A DNA stretch of 64,000 nt, taken from contig CM041203.1 of NCBI GenBank assembly GCA_023078555.1, forward strand, positions 2,571,481 to 2,635,480, in the 5' to 3' direction. Positions within the stretch are counted from its first letter, which is position 1, and the number at the start of each line of letters is the position of its first letter. Positions 18,170-30,042 of this stretch are shown in pieces. Both the position numbers and the translations under genes were made by a program. The notes beneath the pieces are model-generated. The model did not search any database. It had not been told where the DNA came from and saw only the letters and a list, made by a program, of their open reading frames with translations. Source of the stretch: Ulva prolifera. Taxonomy: Eukaryota; Chlorophyta; Ulvophyceae; Ulvales; Ulvaceae.

Positions 18170-18638
18170 GTGTTATCAGGACAAACGCGGAGTTGCCGGT
18201 AGCACCGCCAGGGCAACGAGCAAGCACACAAGCGGCCCAATGTATGGCAAACATTGTATGCACGTCAGGAGAGCGTCACCCACGTCGAACTCGCCCGAAC
18301 ACAGCGCCCAGTCACAGCATGACAGAAACCCACTGAACACGCACCCACATACCCACACACCACACCCCCGCCCCCGGGCCCGCTCCAGCCCCCAACACAC
18401 GCAGCCCCGCGCCTTCGCGGTCCCTGCGCCTTCACCGCCTTCGCCCGGCGCCCGGTCAGCGAGGGAGGGGCGGGGACGCCGTGGGCGGCGCGCCGCTCAG
18501 GCCGGATGGCGCCAAGAGGGGTTGCGGGCCCCAGGTGTGTGGGTGTGTTGGTCTGTGTTGCGTGGTGATGGTGGCTGTGGGGTGCCCCTGTTTGTGGCCT
18601 GCGGTGCTACCTGCCTCGCTGGCTTTGTCCTGTCACAC
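18170..18638. mobile_element. TIR element, family A
   Basis: Left end GTGTTATCAGGACAAACGC and GCCGGTAGCACCGCC; right end GCGGTGCTACCTGCC and GGCTTTGTCCTGTCACAC. These are inverted versions of one another. The interior is C/CA-rich without a defensible ORF. The left half closely resembles 25044-25250. Confidence 0.7.
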
Positions 18639-18867
18639 GCCATACCCACGCACCCGACATCTCACCAGCCCCAGGCGCACGCGTACGCAGCCCCGGATGG
18701 GGCCTCCCGGGGCTTGTTGTGCCACAGTGGGTGGCCGTGTGTGGTCGGATCCGATCGAGAGTCTGCAACTTGGGCCTCAGGGGGGGTGGTGCCGAGCCGT
18801 GGGGTGGGTGTGCGTGGGTGTTGGCATCCGTGTCGGTATGGCTGTTGGCGGGGGTGGGCGCTGGTGT

Positions 18868-19122
18868 GTGTTACAAAGGAAAAAGCCGGAGGGGCCGGTA
18901 GCACCGCCAGGACCAAGAAGGAGAGCACAGAGACAACGCAACGCGCACGCAACAGGAGAGCAACAGCCAACGCCAAGGAAACAACAAGAACCCACACACT
19001 CCCTGGGTCTGGTGTGTGCGGCGGTATAGGCGTGCTGGACGGTGCTGTGTGCTGGTGGTTGCGTGGGTGTGTCTGTGCCCTGCGGTGCTACCAGCCACTC
19101 CGACTTTGTCCTTGTAACATAC
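18868..19122. mobile_element. TIR element, family A, short copy
   Basis: A 255-bp element with left end GTGTTACAAAGGAAAAAG plus GCCGGTAGCACCGCC, and right end GCGGTGCTACCAGCC plus CTTTGTCCTTGTAACAT. It lies 230 bp from the previous element in the same spacer. The interior differs from the other copies, so only the termini are conserved. Confidence 0.7.
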
Positions 19123-19273
19123 ACTGTTGGCAAGGCCCGCACGCACAATGCTGACATGCGCATCTTCGCAACAGCTCCACCACACCTGGCAGCAGCCGCG
19201 CGAGGAAACACTCAAGCCCGATTGCTATAGCTGTATACAACACCGTGGCGCAGGAGAAAAGGAACCCCTAGAT

Positions 19274-19378
19274 GGTGTGGCAATCCAGGGATATGACCGC
19301 TTTACCTCTGGACCCCTGCACGTCACGACGTGCAAGGGTCCAGTGGTATGGCGGTAATATTATTGGATTGCCACAGCC
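19274..19378. repeat. 105-bp near-perfect palindrome
   Basis: Two arms of about 50 nt fold back with almost no loop. TGTGGCAATCCA at the left pairs with its complement at the right. ACCGC, TACC, CTGGACCC and TGCACGTC then pair inward; I count about eight mismatches. The two-nucleotide centre makes an ordinary miRNA precursor unlikely, and a small foldback MITE more likely. Confidence 0.7.
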
Positions 19379-19551
19379 GGTGGCGTCCATGGCAGCGCTC
19401 TGCATTTTGATTCTTTCCTCTGGCGGTACCACATTTCACCTCTGTTGCAAAACAGCAATTTCCGCAATCGGTTTGTAGAGCCAAGGTCCATACGACCGGC
19501 GGTCAGTCAGGTAGGACCAACTCAAGTGAGTATCACACACATTCTTTTGTG

Positions 19552-19660
19552 GTGTTACAAGGACAAAGGCAGCAAGGCGGGCAGCACCGCGAAAGAAGCA
19601 AACAGACGAAGCAAACACACAGACACCCACGCACGCGAAACCCACCACGCCCATTCTTTT
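19552..19660 (-). mobile_element. Family A / LINE-tail end fragment
   Basis: Begins GTGTTACAAGGACAAAG, continues GCAGCAAGGCGGGCAGCACC and GAAGCAAACA. This is the reverse complement of the end of the LINE tails at 12.3-12.9 and 61.2-61.8 kb. Match fades at about 19660, so this is a truncated copy in inverse orientation. Confidence 0.65.
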
Positions 19661-20829
19661 GTGGTGTACACGCACAGACAACGTTGTCTTCTCCCGTGTT
19701 CTCTTTTGTAATGATGACCCAAGCATGTATATACGCAGGCACGTGTGCGCTGCAGTGGACACGGTCGGCGATAGCTTTTGTGAAAAGGAGCAGCGCAACT
19801 CGATTTCAGCAGTAAAGTCTGGGGTTCTGTCTGTGACTAAATCGTGGCTACAGGCGCCTGGTGTTGTTTGTCGATGTTTGAGCGAACATCTGTGGCTCAT
19901 ATCGTCTCGGTCGGCTGGACTGCGCTGGTGTAAATTGTGCGTGTAACAGCGCCCGGTGTTGAACAGCGATCACACGTATAGCTTCCTGGCTAGAAACTCC
20001 CCTCCAGATACAACATCGTGCGAAATTTCGTGTAAACGTTTTGTTCTGATCCGTGGTACTCACAGGCGGTCACGGTGGTGTACATGTACTCGATACCCAT
20101 GCACCCGCAAGCCGGCGTCATGCTTGAACCTTTTCCAACCTTTCAGAGCAGACCTACAGCAGCATGTGTGCAAGCACTATCGCCTGGGAAGCGCGCATCC
20201 GGGCCAACGCTGCCTGCGGTGTCGTCCGCAATTGGCAGCACTGACACGGGTGCGTTATACACTTACCGCAGCATCGGCAGCGTCCGAGCCTGCCCCAACG
20301 GCTCGTTGCTCAGCTCTTTCCTGAATGCCCGGAAGCCCTGCATCTCTGGTGCCTGCGCGAGGATCTGAAAGTGCACACCGCTGCTGGGACTGACGGTCAA
20401 ATCACGTCGTCGAGACGTCGACCATCTTGAGACACGTGGTACCTTGACCGGTGTACACGTGTATCCCGACTTTTGTGGTGCTACAAGCGTCTCCGTGCAT
20501 TACACCTGTGCCGCCTGAGACTTGCAGAAGCAGCCCTCACCGCACCCACATGCTTCCTGGAGCACCAGTGGAGTACCTCCATGAGGCTAGTCTGTGTGGT
20601 GCTGCTGCCCTGCACATGCATGTACCGGCGCTGCCTGTGACGCGCATTTTGTTGTGCTGCTGCATGGCTGTTCATACCCATGCATGCCGAGAGTGCCGTT
20701 GCAGCAGCTGTGTGGCTACGCAGGGTTGATTGTCGATTGTACTGGTGCATAGAGCGCCCAGAGGCGCCTCGTTTTGGAGGCACTCCACAAGGCAACACTG
20801 TGTGCTGTTTCTGTCAAAAGGCATTACAT

Positions 20830-20853
20830 CCCCCCCCCCCCCCCCCCCCCCCC
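20830..20853 (+). repeat. Poly(C) tract, 24 bp
   Basis: Uninterrupted C run in the spacer upstream of methyltransferase copy 3. It may be unstable or mis-sized in assembly. Confidence 0.9.
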
Positions 20854-21166
20854 GGGACCTGTTGCTCTTTCTTTCCACCAAATTTTGTCAACCACCGCAC
20901 TGGGGACCGTACAGTGCTGCGCACCGCCGCCACAGCAGCATGCCCTTTCGGGACGGATGGCTACCAGTCGATGTCAACAGCAGCTCGCTCTCAGGCCACA
21001 ACAGAGCTGCTTCGTCCAGCGGGTGTGGCGTCTGTGGACTGCCGGGGCGCTGCGCCACGGTGCTGGAGCAGCTGCATGTGTGAACGTCCGCGTAATCCAC
21101 AGAATCTCGTTACGATCAGGCCCGAGCCGCTAGCTCTGGCATGCAGGCCGGCAGCGGCGGGCGTCG

Positions 21167-23755
21167 ATGGTGTGCCAAGCTGCTGTGCGGGAAGCACGCG
21201 AGGTCGTCGCGACCACGCCCGAAGGCCTGAAGCTCGTGTACGCCCTGGAGCCACTCGCCGCAGAGCGGCCTGCCGCAGGCATGGCCTTGCCGACCCCACA
21301 GGCGCCTGGCGCGAGTCGGCAGCCGAGTGCAGGTCCAGAGGTGCGCTGGTGATTGCATCACCCGTTACCGTCATGCGTGTTGACACAGCTGTGGAAGTGT
21401 TATAATGCGTGCATCTGAGCCTTCAGGCGTGCCTGCGCAGCACGCCATGAAGGCGCCTTCTGTGGAGAGGGGGGATGCGCCACACATGTGTGACTCATCA
21501 CCATACAAGCTGTGGTGCATCGGGAGGGCCGGGCCCGTCCGATTGCGCTGTCGCTGCTGCTGGCGCGATGCATGCGTTCTGTGAAGTCATATAATGTGTG
21601 GTGTGTGGAGAGAAGGTGTTGTCAGTCTGGTCTGACACAGCCGGCCAACACCTGTAGCCCTGATCGTTTATCTCTAGGATAGTGGCGATTGGACCATGTG
21701 CTTGGCATGTTGGCGGTCCACGATGACGGGGCATCTATCGCCGCCGTGCTGCGCCAGGACTCCGCATCCTACACATTGCTCAACGCCCCGCACGTGTTCC
21801 ACGCTGCCACGCATGCATGCCACGGGCGCGCCGCCGCCGCTGCCGCCTGACGCCGCCACGCCGCTGCAGGACCAGCGCGCCCCCGGGGAGCGCGACGACG
21901 CGGCGTTTGAGCAGCACTGGACGGTCGCACACTGGCGGGCCGGCCGCGCTGTCAACGCGGCGGCGCCGGAGGCGGGCCGCATGCTGCGCCTCGTGTCGGA
22001 CGCCGTGCGAAACGAGGCCGTGTTCCAGGACGCCACCTCGGCGGCGTTCTGGGCGTACCACAGCGCGCGCTGGGGGTTCTTCGCCGCGCAGCTCGCGGGC
22101 TCCATCGCCGCGTGCTCCCTCCGGACGGGCCGCCTGATGTACGTGCTCGGCCCGCTGAGCACGACCGGCGCGATCGATCTGGCTTGGGTGTGTGCTGTGC
22201 GTGCTGTGTGCTGTGCACGATGTGTATGCGTGCTGTGCACAATTGCGGCGCTGCGCCGACCTCGCAGAGCACAGCACGGCGTGCATTGAATGTGCGGAAT
22301 CACTCGGAATCCGGGTCTGTCGTGTCGACCCGGCGCTGCTCACGGCCATGTGTGTACCTGTATGTGAGCGGTAGGGTACCCTGATCGACGGCACCCGAAA
22401 CCGCCCGTGCGCGGTGCAGGCCCAGACCGTGGAGGCGTTTGGCGCTTTCGAGTGTGACCTCCGCAACATCAAGGACGGCGCATACAAGCTCCCCTGGGAC
22501 ATGACCACCCCCAGCCACCGCCAGTACAACCCCCTCACCGCCGTCGCCGAGACCCTGACCTGCCTCCGGGAGTTCCCAGAGCTCCTGGAGCGGCGCTCTG
22601 ACCCGGAGAGCAGCATCGGCCTGCTGCCGTTCGGCCGCAGCCCGCTGTACCCGGGGTACTACCAGAACAACTTCCACTTCCAGACGGACGGCTGGTTCAG
22701 CTCGCAGTCGGCGGAGAAGTACGACTTCATCACCGAGGCGCTGTTTGTCGGCCGGCAGGACGCGATGCAGCGGGGAACTCTGCTCGCAATGAACCGGTGC
22801 GCCAGCCACCCTCGATTCGCAGCGGGCCCTCGTTTCAAACCATCGACAGCATTTTGAGACGGCAGATGATAGACCTAGTGGGGTCCTTCCAGTGCACATG
22901 CATGGTCTGAGTGTCGGCATCGCCACGAATGCTCACGCGTGTCAGCCATATGAGCACATGTCCTGAACTCCGGGTGCTTGGGCTGATCGCGCATCCTTGC
23001 AAGACACGGCCGCCATGCCATATCACATGCTGCTGAGTACGGTAAGATATTTCGGGAACGTGTGCTGCGCCGCAGCCTGGCTCAACGCCCTCTCTGCGCC
23101 GAATCGTGCCGGCAGTGGCATCCACTGGACGCAGTGATGGTGCTGCCGCACCGACTGTAAGGCGCAGTGCACCTGCTTATGCCGTGCTGTGGCGTACAGG
23201 CACTTCCCGGGGTCCAACGGGGCGGGCCTGGATGTGCTGGAGGTCGGCGCCGGCACCGGGCGGTTCGCGACGTTCATGCGCGACAACTACCCCGCCGCGC
23301 GCCTCACCGTCTCCGACCTCTCGCCCTTCTACCTCGAGAAGGCCGCCTCCGCCATGGCCTACTGGGAGCGCTGCGCAGCGCCCAGCGTGCGCGCAGCGGG
23401 CAGCGTGGCGTTCCTGCAGTGCGCCGCGGAGGCGCTGCCGCAGGCCGATGCGAGCATGGACGTCGTGTACAGCGTCTACATGTTCCACGAGATGCCTGCT
23501 GCCGCGCGGCGTGCTGCGCTGCGGGAGTTTGCGCGGGTGCTCAGGCCGGGGGGGGTGCTCATCATCACCGACTCCATCCAAGAGGGGGACCGGCCGGGGC
23601 TGGACCAGTTGCGGAAGTTCGGGGACATGAACGAGCCTCACTACCAGGGCTACCTGAACTTTGATTTCGGCAGCGCGCTTCAGGAGGTGGGGCTCGAGCC
23701 CGGATGGAAGGCCCTGTCATCAGCCACGAAGACCCTCACAGCTGTGAAGCGCTGA
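21167..23755 (+). CDS. SAM-dependent methyltransferase, copy 3
   Basis: Class I methyltransferase on the plus strand. Exons: 21167-21340, 21870-22187, 22420-22796 and 23200-23755, giving 474 aa in frame. Exon 1 (from MVCQAAVREAREVVATTP) joins exon 2 in phase through a GTGCGC donor, but this exon is not seen in copies 1 or 2, so the start is tentative; the real N-terminus may lie further upstream. Later parts match copies 1 and 2: FEQHWTVAHWR, AFWAYHSARW, AYKLPWDMTTPSHRQYNP, YYQNNFHFQTDGWFSSQSA, GRQDAMQRGTLLAMNR, VLEVGAGTGR, VYSVYMFHEMP, RVLRPGGVLIITDS. It is more diverged than 1 and 2 are from each other, so it is the older paralogue. Probably organellar by its plant-type family; substrate unknown. 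Confidence 0.85.
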
Positions 23756-24273
23756 ATCGTAAGCAGAGGCGGAGTGCCTTCATGGATGCCGCATGATGTT
23801 GAATATGTGCAAACTCTTCAGTGAGGGGGGGGGCGGGGCGGACAGTATTTGTTTGCTTGTTCGACGCAGGAGACCTATGCGGGCGAATGTGTCACACGAG
23901 ACGCGCAAGAATGTGCTCTTGTCGCCCGTGGGGCATGCCTGCTGTGTCCATGTGGGGGGGCTGATGTCGCTTTGGCTGCTGCGGAATGCCCGCCTTGCCG
24001 TTTAGCCCTTGCTGGCCCGGGAGGTCAAATCCCGTCCAGGAGAATGCGCGGGCAGCAAGGGCTGTGCGGGAAACGGGGCCTCCAGACATGCACTCGTCTC
24101 CCTCCCTCTGGTGTGATGAGATCGGTCATCGATTGAGGGTGTTGAGTATGGGCCTTGGGATGGTGCTGTCCGGCCATCCCCATGCACACCGAGCATTTAT
24201 TGCAAGAATGTGCACGGGTGCTGCTGCAAGCAGCCCTCCAATGCGCAGTGTTGTTGTCCCGGATATTGCCTTG

Positions 24274-24333
24274 CACACAGGTCCTGCGGTGCTACCTGCC
24301 CCGTCTCCTTTCCTTAAGGAAATTGTAACACCG
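24274..24333 (+). mobile_element. Family A right-end fragment
   Basis: GTCCTGCGGTGCTACCTGCC followed by CTCCTTTCC and ending TTGTAACACC, with a small TTCCTTAAGGAA palindrome inserted in the usual CTTTGTCC core. Only one terminus is present. Confidence 0.5.
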
Positions 24334-25043
24334 CTCCAGGGAACATGTGCCCTGGCGCTTGCCAGGTGTGGTGGCGTGTGACGCGGCGCGTTGCACCGGT
24401 CCCCTCCTGGATGACAGGGGGTGCGCCCCTCCGGACACCACCCACTCGTGTGTCCTCTATCCACAGTGGTGACACTCGCACACCGTCACACCATGCCCTG
24501 CATCAGGCGTTCAGCTCGCCTGTCTTGGTGCACTGGTGGAAGCCGGCCATGGCCATGCCTGCGGCTGGTGCTGCACGCGCATGGGCTGACGAGCTGTGCA
24601 TAGTCTGCGGAGGGAGCATGCATATGTGACATCGTACGTCGCTCACTGAGGTCCATCACCCACCGCCCATGTGTGGCTGCCGGTGTTGCATCCAGGTGCA
24701 CAGGTTTGCATACGGAAACGACGTCGCGACGCGCATCCAGGCGGCGGTGAAATCGCGTGTGCACCCTGTCACCAGCTAGTGTTCTCAATCACGGTACCAC
24801 ATTTCTGCCTCCATACCCACACGGACGCATACAATGCCACGGACAAACGCCTGCCTTGTGTGTGCTGCTCTGCACCAGCATGCTTGCTGGATCCCAAGCA
24901 CCAGCGCATCTGATCTGGAGTTTGATGTGTGAGTGTGAGACAGAGATAACCACCAGGACACTGGGACGTACCTGCCAGCAGGGAGGGGGGGGAAGCCACA
25001 TGAATAAGTGCTTGGTCGACATCAAGACGGCTGGCCCATGCGT

Positions 25044-25330
25044 GTTACAAGGACAGAGTCGGAGCGGCCGGCAACACCGCCAAGGCAACGAACAAGCATG
25101 ACAACGCCTCAATGCCCGCACGGCAGGAGACAGCTCACCCACGTCGAACCCGGACACGGCGCCCAATCACATCATGACAGACACCCACCGAACACGCACC
25201 CGCACACACCACACCCACGCACCTGCCCGCTCACCACCCCCAAACACCCGCAGCCCTCTCGCAAAACGACACCGCCGCCCGCGCGGCCGCGGTGGTCCAA
25301 GCTGACGGCCCGGCCGTCGCCAGCCCGACG
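25044..25330 (-). mobile_element. Family A left-half fragment
   Basis: GTGTTACAAGGACAGAG with GCCGGCAACACCGCC, followed by CACCCACGTCGAAC and C-rich sequence. The interior matches the left half of 18170-18638 closely. No matching right end. Confidence 0.65.
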
Positions 25331-26001
25331 CACAAGCCGTGGAAAAAATAATCGTATGAAAAGGTTCATATGATCTTGCACTTTCTCGACAGCTTACATA
25401 CAGTTGAGATCTCGACTTCGAAGTGACTCTTGCAACCGGGCGGAAGAGCAAGCAAGCTTCTAGATGTTTGCAGGATTTAAAGGCAGCCTCACGAAGACGG
25501 TGAAAGTCTTATGTTAATACTCTTTGATTTATTATGGTGTCGGCTTCCCTGAATCAAATGTGTGAGACTGAATGATGCACTTTGTCGACGCCACGCCGCC
25601 AAGACGTGGCTCTTCAGCTGACGGAGGCATGCATGCTCACAGAAGATTAGGCTAAGCCTTTGAGCGGGGTCATGCTGCACATGGCACATGGCACGCAGCG
25701 CTGCAGATCGCTGTGGGTCTGGTCTTCTCATGGCGAATTCCTTGCTGGCATGGAGGGCGCTCCACCATGCGCCTCCAGCTTACCAGCTGCATCGATCGGC
25801 CGTGCTGACGTGCGTTGACGGATCCAGTTGCGGCATCGCCTACCAGGTGGCTTCCCGTTACAAAGCCACGCAGGCTGATGCCCATGACCACCTGCTCTGG
25901 CCTTTTTCACACACAGCAGGCAACATTGCTGCAACTACCCACCTGCGCACTGCAGGTGCCACCAGGGAGCCCTTGAATTGCCCCATGCTACATTGATGCC
26001 T

Positions 26002-28991
26002 TCACGGCCGTGCCGCGGTGGCGGGAAGCTGCGCGAAGACCCCCCATCGCAAGTGGAAGGGCAGCCAGGCTGTCAGCACACGCATGAGCATCACCGCCCC
26101 CAGCCCCGCCCAGATCCACGCGAGCGCGCTGGCCGCGCTGTGCTGTGTGCTGGCCGCTGCAATGCACGCCAGCGCGGGCAGCACGTTGAGAGGCATCACC
26201 AGTGCTGCGTACCTGCATGCCGCATGCTGTGTGATGTGGCCGTGGGGGTGTCGATGCGGAGGACAGGGGCATGCGGCAGCTTGACACGGGCCGCATGCAT
26301 GTTGTTGGGAGAGCGGGGCGACCTGTGCTGGGGTCTGCTGGGGTGATGTTGGATCAAGTGTGCGTGTGCACAATGCATGCGAGGGCGTGTTGGTGGGTTT
26401 GCACATCGGACGTGCGTCAGATGCCCGAGACCGCCGTGCTGCAAGCGCCAGCATGGGCATCTGATATTACTGTGATGAACCATGTGGTCCTGAGAAAGTG
26501 TTGCATCGACAGCGCAGGCATGGAGCTGCCACCATCATTTCGCCATGCAAGCTATGCCCTTGTGGCCATGGCGTGGCGCCCATGCGCTCATTTCTGCTCA
26601 TCGTTTATAGACAAGTGCAGAGGCACACCTGAAGCCCGCGACGCCGTACAGCAGCCCGTCCCACACAAACGCGAGGGCCGTCACCGGCTGCAGCAGCGCC
26701 ACCCACACCAGCACGCGCGCCGCCGCGGCGCGCGTGCTCGGGTCCGCCGTGAACGCCGCCGCAGCGTGGCCGCGCAGCACGAGCAGCACGGCCGCGAGGC
26801 CGGCGCCGAGCGCGGCGCCGAGCGCGAGCGCGCGGCGCGCGTAGCGCAGCGCGCGGCGCGGCCGCCGCAGCACGCTCTCCCCTATGAGCGCTTGGGCGGC
26901 GAGGGCGAGCGCGTCGGCGAGCAGGCTGGCCGCGAGCCACACCTGGAAACAGATGGCGTGCGCCGCGGCCTCGGCGGTGCCAATTCTGCATGCACGGCCC
27001 CTGTCACTGCGTGAAGATGGTATGCCGCCGGGGAGGGGTGCATGCATGTGTGTCGGTGTGGATCGGTGGGCTTGCGGAGGATGGGCGTAGCAGGCCTGAC
27101 CTGGCGTCGTCGATTGCATGCATGCATGTCACACACATCTTGTATAAACAAAAACGTTCGTGGTGGTGATGTGATGGAGCATGCTCCCACGCAAGCTGCA
27201 GGCCCTGTACACTCTTCCACGCCAAGTGTGTTACTGCGTTGCCGGGGAGGCCGCATTCGGGTGACAGTTTGACAACCGGACAGCAAGGCAACGCGGCATG
27301 GTGGCGCATGTCACCGGCATCATTACCAGCGCAGCGCGGCTCAGCCGCGGAGGCCCAGGGACGGGACAGGGCAGAGGCCGTGCCTGGTGGCCGCAGCCGT
27401 TGCACAGGAGAAGGTGCCGGAGATGGCCGCGCTGCGCAGCACCAGCAGCGCCGTCGACGGCAGCAGCGCGCGCATGCTCCTCAGGGTTCCCCCGTCCACC
27501 CTGCCGAGCGCGCGGAGGCTCTTCAGCTTCCACAGCACGTCCACCACCGCCACGGCCTGCACACACCTCAGCAGTCAGCTTCAAGGGCCCTTGAAGTTGG
27601 AGGAACGAACAGCGCTGGCGGCGATTGTCATGCCCATTGGACAAGGCTACGGTCTGTGGTCAGCATGCCGGCCAGATATCCAATAGGGATAAGGTAGTCT
27701 GCAAATGCAGCTCTTTCGCTCATGCCCCTTATCTTGCGGGGGTGTGGTTGTGCAGGGTGATTGCTTCTGCAGTCAGGCACAGCCCCATGTGGGCATGCAT
27801 CACAGTGAGCCAGTAGCTATAAAGGTCTACTGTTTACGAACCGAGCAATGTAGCATACGTTCTCACACATGAGCTGTGCTCTCGCATGAGCACAGCAGAC
27901 TTCAGCGCACATAGACAGATAGATTAAATTCAGTCTCAGATGACAGGTCCTGATTAACTCTCAAATAACAGTTCCAGACAGCCCTGAGCTCGATACCACT
28001 CACACCATAAGCGATCCCATGGCAGTTTGTAGGTGATATTGAGCGGCAATGAGCGCGTGACATGCGTGCATGGGGGTCCTCCCAGCACACATGGCTGTGC
28101 CGGCTCAGTATGCTTCGATGCGGCAAAGTGTCCAGAGGTGCACCTGCCCAGCCACCGTCGCCCACGCAGCCCCCGCGACCCCGAGATGTAGCGAGAATAT
28201 GAGCAGGGGGTCCAGCACGAGGTTGACGCCGTTCGCAATCAGGGTTGCGCGCAGCGGCAGCCGCGGGCGCCCGATGCCCCGGCACGCCGCCTGGGCCACC
28301 ATGAGGCACGCATTGAGCGGCGCACCGACTGCGCGCACCGCCAGGTACGCGTGTGCTGTGTCCACAAGTGCACTGGCCGCCGCAGTGGTGGAACACCAGG
28401 CGTGGAGGGCCGCTCGGCCGAGCGCCAGCAGAAGTGCGCCTGTAGACACATGTGCACACATGTGGGGTGTGTGTGGCTGCACCGCGACACCCGCTCAGCT
28501 ACCCGGCTCCTCAGGATTTCTTCACAGGATCATTGGCCACATGAACGTGGGGAAAAGCGACATGCAGGGCGCTGACTGCTGTTCGGACTCCACGCCCGGC
28601 ACCGATAGATTGGGCTCAGTCGCGGCGCAGATTTCGCATCCGGCGCACCTTGCAGCACGCCAGCGGCGAGCGCAGCACACAGCGCGCCACTCACCGCCGC
28701 TTTCCGGTCCGGCGCCGCCGCCCCGCCGCCCGGGCGCCGCTCCAGCCACCCGCAACGGCCGCCGCCGCCCCGCCATGTGCACCTGCCGGCCTTGCCGGCG
28801 GCGGGGGCGGCCGTGGCGGCTGCAACGAGGGACGTCGTCACTGCGGCCAGCGGCACGTTGATGAGCTTGGCCACAAGGCTGAAGATCGCTGCGGCTGCGG
28901 CACAGGCCGCGAGCTCGAGCGGCCCGATGCGGCCGACCCACATGGTGTCCACCAGTGCCGCAACGGGCTCCGCTGCGAGCGCGGCGAGCGT
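26002..28991 (-). CDS. MATE-family efflux transporter, N-terminal exon missing
   Basis: Multidrug and toxic compound extrusion (DTX-like) cation antiporter, plant plastid-type by similarity. Five exons: 28649-28991, 28144-28439, 27384-27556, 26629-26985 and 26002-26212, giving 459 codons plus stop. Signature parts: ALVDTMWVGRIGPLELAAC, FSLVAKLINVPLAAVTTS, NACLMVAQAACRGIGRP, NLVLDPLLIFSLHLGVAGAA, AICFQVWLAASLLADALALA and WDGLLYGV. The expected 12-helix span is nearly complete, lacking the segment before helix 1 and any transit peptide. The exon 3 to 4 join needs a GC donor (CAG|gcacgg), which alone keeps frame and the conserved ATR-IGTAEAA order. Introns are 150-570 bp. No substrate can be inferred. 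Confidence 0.85.
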
Positions 28992-30042
28992 CTGCATGCA
29001 TGCTGAGCATGCGCGGGCGCGATGAGAGGGTGCCGATGTGAGGCCAGTCCGCGGCGTCACGATAGGCCTCCCTGGGAACACGACAGGGACAGATTATGAA
29101 GACCTGGGCTGTTGTACTGCAGAGCACCAAATCCATCAGACCCCACGGCGGCGGGGTGCAGTGCAATCGCACCTAGTACCTGCAGCAAGCTTGGCTTGCG
29201 AGTTTGACGTGTCACTGTGATGGATTCAGCCCTTGCTGCTCAGCCCTTTGACCTGTCTGTCCTGTTTGTCTGGCTGCTCCGCCACGGCGTATGCTCTCAC
29301 ATAACAAACCATGCGGGCGGATCGCATGATGTGCATGTGCATGGCTCACGTGCATGTGGAACGGCTGGAGCTGCTCTGCAGCCTCATACTGACGAGCGAG
29401 GGTGTGCAGTCTGGAGATTGTGGTCACACCGGCAGTGCGATATTCGCGATCTCCCGGTCAATGCTCCGGCGGTCGTTGCCTTGGCTGTCCGAAGTGGGTG
29501 CGGAGGTGCTCGATGCTGCTGCCATGTGCATGCATGACCGGCGTAGGGGCCAAGCACACCGGTGGGCGCGACAGCCGGCGACGTGCCGGCCTGGGGTCTG
29601 CCAAGAACTCCTTGCTGCAAGCATGGGGATGATTCTCTGGTGTTCTGGCTGCATGGGGTGGATGGCCGTCTGGGTGATGGCCCTCATATCCCTTGTAGCA
29701 CTGGTAACCACCACTGGCATTGGTGATGCACCTTAACATGAGGCAGATCAGCCAGGAAAACGCATGCGGAAATGAGAAGGCTTGAGATGTGTGCGCACGG
29801 GTCATGGGCGAGACAGTAGGTTGCCTGATCGTCTCTGTGATGTGATGGATTTCGGAGCGCTAGGTCTGCTCGACCGAAGTGCTGCCAATGGAAGCCGCTT
29901 CGTTCAGCGTGAATGTAGGCACATCTCAAGGCTGAATTTGCATGGCCTCTTAGCGATGCCAATCCACGACAGAGCGGCAGTTTATCCGTGTTCACGACGT
30001 TGAATTGCTTCGGCGTGATCGCTTCGTGCACACCGGGCCATC
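28992..30042. other. Region between the divergent MATE and GPATCH1 genes
   Basis: It should contain both promoters and the unfound first MATE exon or exons. I could not pick a minus-strand frame that ends in the expected 'RLA.P' sequence before TLAALAAEPVAAL. No repeats from the main families were noticed. Confidence 0.45.

Larger units (their letters stand above)
17951..21166. other. TE-rich spacer between methyltransferase copies 2 and 3
   Basis: These two genes diverge from this spacer. It holds two complete family A TIR elements (18170-18638, 18868-19122), a half element (19552-19660), a near-palindrome (19274-19378) and a 24-bp C run (20830-20853). The 383-codon frame at 18003-19154 crosses both TIR elements and is repeat-derived. 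No host gene seen. Confidence 0.55.
23756..26001. other. Intergenic region between methyltransferase copy 3 and the MATE gene
   Basis: The genes converge on this region. It carries two family A fragments (24274-24333 and 25044-25330) and an AT-richer stretch near 25.33-25.60 kb. I see no coding exon. Confidence 0.5.

Noticed and set aside
18003-19154. 383-codon plus-strand frame
   Set aside because: It runs through two inverted-repeat elements and has a Thr/His/Arg/Pro composition from CA-rich repeats.
19352-19365. TAATATTAC nonanucleotide (minus strand) next to a hairpin, as in circular ssDNA virus origins
   Set aside because: Here it lies in the stem of the palindrome and not in a loop. 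No Rep-like gene or iterons are nearby. Chance in an AT-rich patch is sufficient.
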